Positions 1-6,964 of a stretch of DNA of 22,316 nt are shown here, piece after piece. A program made the translations under genes and the position numbers. Origin of the DNA: Oscillospiraceae bacterium (GTDB lineage Bacteria > Bacillota > Clostridia > Oscillospirales > Oscillospiraceae); assembly GCA_031266955.1 (NCBI GenBank), contig JAISAA010000083.1, forward strand, positions 1-22,316, given 5' to 3'. The notes below the pieces were generated by a model. It made no database searches. It saw only the letters and a program-made list of their open reading frames with translations, and had not been told where the DNA came from. Each line of letters begins with the position of its first letter. Position 1 is the stretch's first letter.

Positions 1-1
1 C

Positions 2-106
2 GAATTCACGGATATGATCATCACACAGCGCGGCTTCCAGGCGAACTCGCGCATAATCACGACGTCCGACACGCTGCTCGAAGAGCTTATCAATCTCAAG
101 CGTTAA
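2..106 (+). CDS. flgE: Flagellar hook protein FlgE, C-terminal end (partial)
   Basis: The window opens inside an ORF whose last 34 residues end in LLEELINLKR and contain ITQRGFQANSR. This is the conserved C-terminal helix shared by the flagellar axial proteins (FlgE/FlgF/FlgG family), which forms the inner coiled-coil core of hook and rod. The next gene is flbD, then motA and motB. That order follows the hook gene flgE in many Clostridia and Bacilli, so FlgE is more likely than FlgG. The 5' part lies outside the window. Family assignment is firm; the exact paralogue rests on context. Confidence 0.8.
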   Translation, partial: EFTDMIITQRGFQANSRIITTSDTLLEELINLKR

Positions 107-112
107 AGCGAC

Positions 113-148
113 GCGCGCCGCTGTGGACGTGCGTCCGCGGCGGCGCGC
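113..148 (+). other. Two-tier GC hairpin between flgE and flbD
   Basis: A 9-bp outer stem (113-121 with 140-148) encloses a 5-bp inner stem (125-129 with 132-136, 2-nt loop). It is followed by A/T-rich sequence without a clear T-run. It may be an RNA-processing or stability hairpin, or a weak attenuator within the flagellar operon, rather than a canonical intrinsic terminator. Confidence 0.5.
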
Positions 149-189
149 ATAATTAAAAATCTCAGTATATTCAGAGAGGGGAGCAACGT

Positions 190-399
190 ATGATACAGGT
201 AACGCGCATAAATAAAACCGACGTGTTTTTCGTCAACGAGGATCTGATAGAATTTATTGAGGAGACCCCCGACACGATAATATCCCTTTCCACCGACAAG
301 AAGATACTTGTTATGGAGTCGGCGGACACGGTCATAGAGCGCATAAAAGAGGCGAAGCGCGGCGTTTGGCAGGGGCGCGAGGAACTGTTAAAGGGCTGA
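190..399 (+). CDS. flbD: Flagellar protein FlbD
   Basis: A 69-aa protein that starts MIQVTRINK and carries the FlbD-family core: an N-terminal strand followed by FFVNEDLIEFIEETPDT and a KKILVMES stretch, with a basic C-terminal tail. FlbD (YlzI in Bacillus) is a small, conserved protein of unclear biochemical role encoded in flagellar operons just after the hook gene. The length is typical. The start is set by GAGAGGGGAG about 8 nt upstream of ATG. It sits 83 bp after flgE and 60 bp before motA, in the same direction. The identification is strong; the molecular function is not known from sequence. Confidence 0.9.
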   Translation: MIQVTRINKTDVFFVNEDLIEFIEETPDTIISLSTDKKILVMESADTVIERIKEAKRGVWQGREELLKG

Positions 400-459
400 G
401 TCCCCGGCGATCCCGCCGCGCCCCGAACGAAATCCCTCAATGAAAGGAATGGTCACAGC

Positions 460-1242
460 TTGGAAATAACGACTGTCCTCGGAATGATCCTCGGCTTCGC
501 CTGTATTATAATCACGATACTTTGGCCCGGCGCGAAATTAGACGACTACATAGACGTAGCGTCCGTGTTTATCGTTGTCGGTGGCGTTATCGCGTCAACG
601 ATCGTCGCCTACCCGATGAAAACTCTGAAAAATCTTATGAAGGTCATGTCGGCGGCGTTCAAGGCCAAGAATATCGATCTGAACAAAGACATCGATATGA
701 TAATCGACGTGGCGAACGTCGCCCGCCGCGAAAGCATCCTCGCGATAGAGGACTCCGTGAAGGCTATGAACGACCCGTTTTTCCTGAAGGGCGCGATGCT
801 CGTTATGGACGGCATCGACCCGGAGCTCGTCCGCGAGGTCATGGAGATGGAGCTGTCGTATATCAAGGATAGGCATTCCAGCTCTCAGGCGGTCATTCTC
901 CAGATGTCGTCGTTCTCCCCGGCGTACGGTATGATAGGTACGCTTGTCGGGCTTATAAATATGCTCGGCAACCTGACCGATATGGATTCCCTCGGACCGA
1001 ATATGGCGATAGCGCTCGTCACGACGTTTTACGGCGTCATCCTCGCCAACCTCATCTTCACGCCGATAGCGAAAAAGCTGAAAATGATGGGCGACGACGA
1101 GATATTGCGCAGCGAGCTCTTGCTCGAAGGCCTTTTGGCGATCCAGGCCGGCGAAAACCCGACGCTGATACGCGAGCGCCTTAACGCGTTCCTGCCCCAT
1201 TCCAAGCTCAAAAAGCTAAAGGACGCATCCTCCGGCGGATAA
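460..1242 (+). CDS. motA: Flagellar stator protein MotA
   Basis: A 260-aa inner-membrane stator subunit of the MotA/PomA/ExbB superfamily. MotA and MotB form the ion-conducting complex that drives flagellar rotation by pushing on FliG. Four membrane segments are visible, near residues 3-22, 32-50, 150-170 and 180-200. A large cytoplasmic loop (about 55-145) contains the charged EVMEMELSYIKDRH region typical of the FliG-contacting surface. The family signature SPAYGMIGTLVGLINMLGNL and the following YGVILANLIFTPIAKKL are both present. The start is TTG, 11 nt downstream of GAAAGGA. motB follows after 46 bp, so the pair is co-expressed. The driving ion (H+ or Na+) cannot be told from this. Confidence 0.96.
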   Translation: MEITTVLGMILGFACIIITILWPGAKLDDYIDVASVFIVVGGVIASTIVAYPMKTLKNLMKVMSAAFKAKNIDLNKDIDMIIDVANVARRESILAIEDSVKAMNDPFFLKGAMLVMDGIDPELVREVMEMELSYIKDRHSSSQAVILQMSSFSPAYGMIGTLVGLINMLGNLTDMDSLGPNMAIALVTTFYGVILANLIFTPIAKKLKMMGDDEILRSELLLEGLLAIQAGENPTLIRERLNAFLPHSKLKKLKDASSGG

Positions 1243-1288
1243 GAACAGACGGGCGGGAAAATAACTCGGGAAAGGGCGGTGATACGTA

Positions 1289-2041
1289 ATGGCGAGACGA
1301 AAACGAAGCGGCGGCGGAGACGACGGCGGCGAGGGCGCGAACTGGATGGATACTTACGGCGACCTCGTCACGCTTTTGCTCTGCTTCTTCGTTCTGCTTT
1401 TTTCATTTTCAAGCGTAAACGCCGAAAAGTGGGAGGCCCTCGTCGGCGCGCTCTCCGGCTCCGGCGTTCTGGACTCGGGCCCGCCGCTTCAGGCGCCGGA
1501 CCTTGAAATACTCGACCCCACGCAGGTCAATCAGATGGACGAGGAGGAAAAGCAGCTCGCGGAGGCGAATATCGCGTCGCTGGCGAACAATATCGGGGCG
1601 TTTATCGAGGAAAACGGGCTCGCCGTCGATATGGCTGTGAACCTCGACGATTACACGGTCACGATGCACTTTTCCGACAATATCTTCTTCCGTTCCGGCG
1701 ACGCGGAGCTGATGCCGGAGTCGATCCCGATACTCAACAGCATAATCGACCTGCTCGCCGACAGCCGGGAGCTGCTGTCCATGATAAACGTCGAGGGGCA
1801 CACGGACAATATGCCGATACATACGGTGAAGTACCCCAGCAACTGGGAGCTTTCCACAGACCGCGCGGTAAATACGCTCCACTTCATCGCAGACTCCGGC
1901 AGATTCAATATGGATACGTTCTCCGTCGCCGGGTACGGCGAATACCACCCGATAGCGTCAAATTCGACGGCCGAGGGGCGCGCCGCGAACCGCCGCGTGG
2001 ACTTTGTGATCGAAGCGAGGTCCCGGCCCGCCGAGGATTAA
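1289..2041 (+). CDS. motB: Flagellar stator protein MotB
   Basis: A 250-aa peptidoglycan-anchoring partner of MotA. A short basic N-terminus leads into a single membrane helix at residues 23-41. The invariant ion-binding aspartate (Asp25) sits at the start of the helix in the motif TYGDLVTLLLCFFVLLFSFS. A periplasmic linker follows, then an OmpA/MotB peptidoglycan-binding domain (about 125-245) with INVEGHTDNMPI, NWELSTDRAVN and the C-terminal NRRVDFVIEA. Length is typical. The ATG overlaps in another frame with an arginine-rich shadow reading that is not a gene. It is followed by fliL after 33 bp. The identification is firm. Confidence 0.96.
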   Translation: MARRKRSGGGDDGGEGANWMDTYGDLVTLLLCFFVLLFSFSSVNAEKWEALVGALSGSGVLDSGPPLQAPDLEILDPTQVNQMDEEEKQLAEANIASLANNIGAFIEENGLAVDMAVNLDDYTVTMHFSDNIFFRSGDAELMPESIPILNSIIDLLADSRELLSMINVEGHTDNMPIHTVKYPSNWELSTDRAVNTLHFIADSGRFNMDTFSVAGYGEYHPIASNSTAEGRAANRRVDFVIEARSRPAED

Positions 2042-2074
2042 AACCGGCGAGACCCTGAGCAGTGAAAGGATAAG

Positions 2075-2509
2075 ATGACAATGAAGAAGCTACTGCCTGT
2101 AATAATAGCGCTCGCGATAGTCGCCGCCGGCGCGCTTTACTTTTTCGTGATCCGGGGTATGGGCGGCGAAGAGCCCGCCGAAGCTCCGGTATCGAAGGCG
2201 AGCTACAATGCGGGCACGTTCACGACGAATATAAAGGGCTCGACGAGGTATCTTAAATGCACGGTCGTGTTCACGGTCGAGGACACAGACCCGGAGCGTA
2301 TAATAGAGCGCTTCGCGGCCGAAGCTTCGCTTTTGCGCCAGACTGTGACGTTTGCGCTGTCAGGCCTTGAGGAATCGCAGCTTCGCGTCACGGACGACGA
2401 TCAGGAGAACATCGACGCGGCGCGTCAGCACGTGATCGACGCCGTAAACGAGGCGTTCGGCATAAAAAGCGTGAAGGGCGCGCTCTTCACCGACTATGTG
2501 ATTTCGTAA
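2075..2509 (+). CDS. fliL: Flagellar basal-body-associated protein FliL
   Basis: A 144-aa protein with one N-terminal membrane helix (about residues 5-27), a short Pro/Glu/Ala linker and a periplasmic FliL domain. The domain contains RYLKCTVVFTVED and the C-terminal SVKGALFTDYVIS. FliL rings surround the stator and support torque or stator recruitment. ATG at 2075 or the in-frame ATG at 2081 are both possible; AAAGGA ends at 2070, which slightly favours 2081 by spacing. The stop codon runs into the AAGGAGG ribosome binding site of fliM, so translation is closely coupled. Confidence 0.92.
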   Translation: MTMKKLLPVIIALAIVAAGALYFFVIRGMGGEEPAEAPVSKASYNAGTFTTNIKGSTRYLKCTVVFTVEDTDPERIIERFAAEASLLRQTVTFALSGLEESQLRVTDDDQENIDAARQHVIDAVNEAFGIKSVKGALFTDYVIS

Positions 2510-2522
2510 GGAGGATAGCGCC

Positions 2523-3563
2523 TTGTCCGACGAGATTTTGACCCCGGCGGAAATTAATGATATCATAGGAGCGCTTTCGCCCTCCGAAGCGCCCCCGGCA
2601 GGCGGGGAAAAGCGCCGGCGCGGAGAGGCCCGCCTCTACGACTTCCGCACGGCGGATCGCTTCCCGAAGGAGCAGATACGCACGCTGAATATAATATTCG
2701 AGACGTTTGCCCAGCTCTTTTCCACGCGTATGGCCGCGGTAGTCCGCGGCGGCGTGGATTGCGAGCTGCGCCGAGTTACGGAGACCGCTTTCAGCAGGTA
2801 TCTGTCGGGGCTCGAGCCGCCTATGGTCATGGCCGTGTTCACGGCGCCGCCGATGGCGGGAAGCCAGCTTTTCACGCTTTCGCCGGAAACGTCGTATATG
2901 TTCATCAACCGGCTGTTTGGGGGGGCGCATCCCGGCAGCGCGCCGTCAAAGCAGTTCACGGAAATCGAGCTCGCGCTCATCCGCCGCATATTGCAGGATA
3001 TATCGCGCGTTTATGAAAGCGCGTGGGAGAAGGTCATCCGTCTGGAGTGCCAGCTCGAAAAGCTCGAGACCTCGCCGCAGTTCGTGCAGATAGCGCAGGC
3101 GGGGGAATCCGTCGCCGCCGTCGAATTCGATATACGCATCGGCGACGAAACGGGCAGAATGTCCTTTTGCCTGCCCCATTCGGCGATAGAGCCCATCTCG
3201 AAGCATCTGAACACGCGGATGTGGTACGAGGCCGCCGCGGACGCCGAAAACCGGAGCGAGCACAGCGAGCAGCTCCGCTCCCGCCTGTACCGCACCCCGA
3301 TCCCTCTGTCCGCGAGCTTTAACGAGACCGAAGCCTCCGTCGAGGACATCATAACGCTCCGCCTGGGCGACGTCATAGTGCTCAGCCACAAGACGAACGA
3401 GCCCGTCAACGTCTCCGTGGCGCACATCCCGAAATTTCTCGCCGATATCGGAGAACGCGAAAAACGCCGGGCGTTGCGTGTGACGGAGATACTGCGTACC
3501 GAACTTCCTGAAAATGAAGTCTTGGAAAGCGTCGAAAACAACGTCCTGAGCGCGAAGGCGTGA
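2523..3563 (+). CDS. fliM: Flagellar motor switch protein FliM
   Basis: A 346-aa C-ring protein that transmits CheY-P binding to motor reversal. The N-terminal peptide ILTPAEINDIIGALS corresponds to the CheY-P-binding segment of FliM. A linker follows, then the CheC-like middle domain (about 45-235, beginning YDFRTADRFPKEQIRTLN) and a C-terminal SpoA/FliN-like domain (about 255-335, RLGDVIVLSHKTNEPVNV). The start is TTG, preceded 8 nt upstream by AAGGAGG. Length and domain order are normal for the family. It lies 13 bp after fliL and 54 bp before fliN. Confidence 0.95.
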   Translation: MSDEILTPAEINDIIGALSPSEAPPAGGEKRRRGEARLYDFRTADRFPKEQIRTLNIIFETFAQLFSTRMAAVVRGGVDCELRRVTETAFSRYLSGLEPPMVMAVFTAPPMAGSQLFTLSPETSYMFINRLFGGAHPGSAPSKQFTEIELALIRRILQDISRVYESAWEKVIRLECQLEKLETSPQFVQIAQAGESVAAVEFDIRIGDETGRMSFCLPHSAIEPISKHLNTRMWYEAAADAENRSEHSEQLRSRLYRTPIPLSASFNETEASVEDIITLRLGDVIVLSHKTNEPVNVSVAHIPKFLADIGEREKRRALRVTEILRTELPENEVLESVENNVLSAKA

Positions 3564-3617
3564 AGTAAGGCAAGAAATCTGAAACACAAAGTCTGAATAA
3601 GGAATGGTATTGGAAAA

Positions 3618-4079
3618 ATGAACGACGAACAGGAATTTGAAGAAAAAAAGACCGAGGATTTTGAGGTCCTGCCGGAGTTGTCCGCGGAGCCGCCGCAGGA
3701 TACGCAGCCCGGCGCTCCGGCCGACGCCGCCCCGCCGGACGAACCCGAGCATCCGGATGCCGGCGAGCTCCCCGAGGACACAGCGCCCGGCGAGCCGATT
3801 TTCGGCGAAAGCGCGCCGGAAGCGCCGCCCTACTCGGCCACGGAGCGCGCGCTGAATCTTGTGCGCGATATTCCGCTCTCCGTGAACGTAGAGCTCGGGC
3901 GGACAAGCAAAGAAATAAGCGAAATACTCGATTTCGGCTTCGGCACCGTCATAGTTCTCGACAAGCTCGCCGGCGACCCGGCGGAGGTTTTCGCGAACGG
4001 CAAGCTGATAGCGCGCGGCGAGGTCGTCGTGATAGACGAAAACTACGGCGTGCGCATAACCGAGATAGTACAGTCCTGA
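3618..4079 (+). CDS. fliN: Flagellar motor switch protein FliN
   Basis: A 153-aa protein with a single C-terminal SpoA domain (about residues 74-152: NLVRDIPLSVNVELGRTS, then the VEVxDxG-like GDPAEVFANGKLIARGEVVV and YGVRITEIV). FliN packs with FliM at the base of the C-ring. The first 70 residues are an acidic, proline- and alanine-rich tail of low complexity. It lacks the CheC-type phosphatase domain that would make it the longer FliY, so FliN is the better name. metA follows after only 18 bp. The SpoA assignment is firm; the tail has no visible motif. Confidence 0.93.
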   Translation: MNDEQEFEEKKTEDFEVLPELSAEPPQDTQPGAPADAAPPDEPEHPDAGELPEDTAPGEPIFGESAPEAPPYSATERALNLVRDIPLSVNVELGRTSKEISEILDFGFGTVIVLDKLAGDPAEVFANGKLIARGEVVVIDENYGVRITEIVQS

Positions 4080-4097
4080 GAAAAAGGAGCCCCCGCA

Positions 4098-5069
4098 ATG
4101 CCGATTAAAATCAGAGAAAGCCTGCCCGCGCAGGAAACGCTTGAAAACGAAAACATTTTCGTTATGACCGAGAACCGCGCGCTGCATCAGGACATCCGCC
4201 CCCTGCGCCTTTTGATACTGAACCTTATGCCGACAAAGATCGTCACGGAAACGCAGCTCCTGCGCAAGCTGTCGAACACCCCGCTGCAAATAGAGGTCGA
4301 GCTTATGCGGACGGCGTCCTACACGTCGAAAAACACGGACGCCGCCCATTTGCAATCGTTTTATACGACGTTTGACACGGTGCGGGCCCACTTTTTCGAC
4401 GGTATGATAATAACGGGCGCGCCCGTGGAACTGCTGCCGTTCGAGCAAGTGGATTATTGGAGCGAGCTGTGCGAGATCATGAGCTGGAGCCGCCGCAACG
4501 TCCACTGCACGCTGCACATATGCTGGGGCGCGCAGGCGGCGCTGTATTATCATTACGGCGTCGGAAAACGTGAGCTTCCGAAAAAGCTGTCCGGCGTGTA
4601 CCCGCACCGGATGTTAAAGCCCCATTCGCCGTTTTTCCGCGGGTTTGACGACGTGTTCACGGCGCCCCATTCGCGTTTTACGGAAGCGGCCGCGGAGGAT
4701 ATAGCGCGCTGTCCGGAGCTTGAGATACTCGCGGATTCCGCCGACGCCGGAGTGTTCGCGTTAAAATCGACAGACAGCCGCCGGTTTTTCATAATGGGGC
4801 ATCCGGAATACGACGCGGACACGCTCGCTGAGGAATATTTCCGCGACGTAAAAGCCGGCCAGGCCCCCGAGCCGCCGGAGAATTACTTTGAAAACGACGA
4901 TCCGTCGCGAGCACCCATCGTATCCTGGCGCAGTCACGCGCAGCTTTTGTACACGAACTGGCTGAACTATTACGTGTATCAGTCCACGCCGTTCGATATA
5001 GAAAAAATCGCGGACGAATCCCGCGGGGCCGGGCCCGGAGGCGCGCTCACAAACGGCGCGGGGATATAA
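4098..5069 (+). CDS. metA: Homoserine O-acetyltransferase, MetA type
   Basis: A 323-aa enzyme that activates homoserine at the hydroxyl for methionine synthesis. It belongs to the MetA (HTS/HTA) family with a class-I glutamine-amidotransferase-like fold. Catalytic Cys142 lies in HICWGAQA, and His235 and Glu237 in MGHPEYD, with numbering exactly as in the family references. Position 111 is Glu (TGAPVELLPFEQVDYW). In this family Glu111 goes with acetyl-CoA and Gly111 with succinyl-CoA, so acetyl transfer is predicted despite the traditional succinyltransferase name. The ATG follows AAAAAGGAG. It sits 18 bp behind fliN with no terminator between, an unusual link of methionine synthesis to a flagellar transcript. 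The C-terminus is about 15-20 residues longer than usual. Confidence 0.95.
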   Translation: MPIKIRESLPAQETLENENIFVMTENRALHQDIRPLRLLILNLMPTKIVTETQLLRKLSNTPLQIEVELMRTASYTSKNTDAAHLQSFYTTFDTVRAHFFDGMIITGAPVELLPFEQVDYWSELCEIMSWSRRNVHCTLHICWGAQAALYYHYGVGKRELPKKLSGVYPHRMLKPHSPFFRGFDDVFTAPHSRFTEAAAEDIARCPELEILADSADAGVFALKSTDSRRFFIMGHPEYDADTLAEEYFRDVKAGQAPEPPENYFENDDPSRAPIVSWRSHAQLLYTNWLNYYVYQSTPFDIEKIADESRGAGPGGALTNGAGI

Positions 5070-5078
5070 CTTAAATAC

Positions 5079-5161
5079 GCGGACGTGGTGAAACTGGCAT
5101 ACACGCAGGATTTAGGTTCCTGTCCGAAAGGGTGCGGGTTCAAGTCCCGCCGTCCGTACCA
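5079..5161 (+). tRNA. tRNA-Leu (anticodon UAG)
   Basis: The cloverleaf folds by eye. The acceptor is GCGGACG (5079-5085) with CGTCCGT (5151-5157), including a G-U first pair. The anticodon stem CAGGA/TCCTG encloses loop TTTAGGT with anticodon TAG. A variable arm and the T-arm GCGGG-TTCAAGT-CCCGC follow, then discriminator A and an encoded CCA (5159-5161). It begins 9 bp after metA and may be co-transcribed with it. Confidence 0.95.
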
Positions 5162-5163
5162 AA

Positions 5164-5210
5164 AAGCCCGCCGTCGATCGATAAACCGGTTGACGGCGGG
5201 CTTGACTTTA
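5164..5210 (+). terminator. Probable intrinsic terminator after tRNA-Leu(UAG)
   Basis: A perfect 12-bp stem, 5164-5175 paired with 5192-5203 (AAGCCCGCCGTC and its complement), has a 16-nt loop. A short, imperfect T-rich stretch (CTTGACTTTA) follows. It lies immediately after the tRNA CCA end and closes the flagellar/metA/tRNA unit. The weak T-tract lowers certainty. Confidence 0.65.
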
Positions 5211-5325
5211 TGAAATAACAAGCGAAAAAGCCGAAGAATATTTAACTGTCAAAAAATTAGCCAGCGTCCGACAGCATCATAGTATAAGCATTATCAGAGG
5301 ATGCGCATTTATATTCATCTTGCTC

Positions 5326-5354
5326 TTGCCGACGGCATTTTTTTGGTGTATAAT
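5326..5354 (+). promoter_or_regulatory. Sigma-A type promoter for the glycosidase pair
   Basis: TTGCCG at 5326-5331, a 17-bp spacer, and a perfect TATAAT at 5349-5354, about 35 bp ahead of the translation start at 5390. The 120 bp between the upstream terminator and this promoter show no gene. Confidence 0.75.
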
Positions 5355-5389
5355 CCACGTATTGCATAATAATGAAAGGAGCTATGAAA

Positions 5390-6952
5390 ATGACGTACAA
5401 ACCCAAGCTCACGGCGGCGCCGTTCGGCAGGCGCGATTCGCGGCATATGCTGATCTCGCGGGAGGGCGCGCTGTGGCTCTCCCTTGCCGCGGAGGGCGCG
5501 CCGTCGATGATCCCGACCGCGCCGCGCCCCGCCGGGCTGCTCGAGATCTCCGTTCTCGTCAAGGGGGTACCGACGCCGTATACATACTCGGCGACGGAAT
5601 CCGTGGTGGAGCTCAAAGCGCCCGGAGGCGTCGCGCGGATCACGCACGATTGTGCTATGCGCGCCCTGCGCGTCGAGGCGGAGGGGATATCGCTCCGTTT
5701 TGACGGAAAAATCGCCGCCGGGGTGTCCTCGCTGAACACCGCGGACGGGCCCGTCATAAATATCGGCGGCGGGCGGTATGTGTTCGTATCCAAGAGGGGA
5801 AAGGTCAAATTCGACGATTCTTGGGTGCTCGCCTCGTTCGGCTCCGTGACGCCCGTCGTGGACGTAGAGCCCGTCGGCGGGATCATTGAGCTGACGATCT
5901 ACGAGCTGCCGGGCGACACGGCGCTGCCCGCCGCTGCAAAGACGTTTGAGCAGTGCGCCGCCGACAATTCGGCGGAATATTCGGCGTTCGCGAAAAAGAT
6001 AGTGCGGCTGCCCGAAAAATTCTCGAAATTGCGCGGCGACGTAACGTATTCCCTGTGGCTCAATTCCAAAAAGCTTGAAAACGGCAGATATTGCATCGCG
6101 GAGAACCGCTCGTCGTCCACGGCGGCAAGCGCTCACGGACAGGCGATAGCCTCGCTCGCGTTCCGAGATTTCGATACGGCGTTCGAGCTTTTGACGTCGC
6201 TGCCGGAGTCGTCCCCGCCGCTGCACGGCCTTGCCGTTATGCGGATGATCGACGACGGTATGTTGGACGGTGCGCCGGTCGCTAAGCTGCGAGAGTTGTA
6301 TTTCGCGCTTGAAAAAACGGCAAAATGGTGGCGCGAGAATCGCACGCTGCCCGGCGCCGCGCTGAGCTATTACGCGTACAGATTTGAAACGGGGCATTGG
6401 AACCCCGCGTCGTTCACCGCCGGGGCGCCCGTGCTCGCGCCCGACTTAAACGCCTATCTTGTGCTGCTTTACGAGGCGCTCAGCCAATTCGCCGCGAATT
6501 TCGGCGACGCGGAAACATCCGACAAATACGCCGCCGCCGCCAAGGCAAGGCTTGACGCGATGCTTGATACGCTTTGGGATGGAGAGCGCTTTTTCGCCGT
6601 GAACGTCTATTCCGGCGAGCGCGAGATACCGAAGCTCTCGAAACCGGAGTCGTCGCGTTACGCCCCGCTCGGGCAGAGCGAGACTCCTGTCATTCTCGGC
6701 GAACGTCTGCCGAAGCACGTGCTGTCAAAGTTAGCGGAAACGGTGATCGAGGCCGGCGCACCCGAAACAAATCCGCGAAGCGGCCCCGATTTGGAATATC
6801 CGCTTCGTATAATAGCGCTCGCCGCAGCCGGTGAGCGCAAAAAAGCAAAGGCGCTTGCGCTCGGCGAGATAGAACGCGTCACGGCTGAGAACGTCGTCAC
6901 AGACCCGATTTACGGCGCGGCGCTGCTCGCGCTCGCCGCGAAAGCGATATAG
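5390..6952 (+). CDS. Glycoside-hydrolase-like (alpha/alpha)6 protein, probably degenerate paralogue
   Basis: A 520-aa protein without signal peptide. It has a beta-rich N-terminal half (about 1-190) and a helical C-terminal half resembling the (alpha/alpha)6 toroid of trehalase/GH63/MGH1-like hydrolases. It is a paralogue of the next gene. Both start with a strand-rich module containing a VPYTY or TPYTY motif, and they share LDTLWDGERFFAVNV versus VDDFWDGEKFATNV and VILGERLPKHVLSKLAE versus IILGKRLPKKIIDKVAE. In the neighbour the catalytic-type motif reads HESGWDDAS; here the corresponding stretch is FETGHWNPAS (Glu333...Asn338), so the putative acid aspartate is missing. The C-terminal tryptophan-rich segment is also absent. 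It may be inactive or a regulatory partner. The start at 5390 is chosen because AAAGGAG at 5375-5381 gives 8-nt spacing; in-frame ATGs at 5372 and 5384 fit poorly. Confidence 0.7.
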   Translation: MTYKPKLTAAPFGRRDSRHMLISREGALWLSLAAEGAPSMIPTAPRPAGLLEISVLVKGVPTPYTYSATESVVELKAPGGVARITHDCAMRALRVEAEGISLRFDGKIAAGVSSLNTADGPVINIGGGRYVFVSKRGKVKFDDSWVLASFGSVTPVVDVEPVGGIIELTIYELPGDTALPAAAKTFEQCAADNSAEYSAFAKKIVRLPEKFSKLRGDVTYSLWLNSKKLENGRYCIAENRSSSTAASAHGQAIASLAFRDFDTAFELLTSLPESSPPLHGLAVMRMIDDGMLDGAPVAKLRELYFALEKTAKWWRENRTLPGAALSYYAYRFETGHWNPASFTAGAPVLAPDLNAYLVLLYEALSQFAANFGDAETSDKYAAAAKARLDAMLDTLWDGERFFAVNVYSGEREIPKLSKPESSRYAPLGQSETPVILGERLPKHVLSKLAETVIEAGAPETNPRSGPDLEYPLRIIALAAAGERKKAKALALGEIERVTAENVVTDPIYGAALLALAAKAI

Positions 6953-6964
6953 GAGGTATCTGAA

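Noticed and set aside
2946..4607. A 553-codon open frame on the - strand across fliM, fliN and metA
   Set aside because: It is antisense to three well-recognised genes, has no recognisable motif and is rich in Arg/His/Ala, as expected of a shadow frame in GC-rich DNA.
5315..6397. A 360-codon - strand frame opposite the first glycosidase-like gene
   Set aside because: The + strand gene has a promoter, a ribosome binding site and a clear paralogue; the antisense frame is a compositional shadow.
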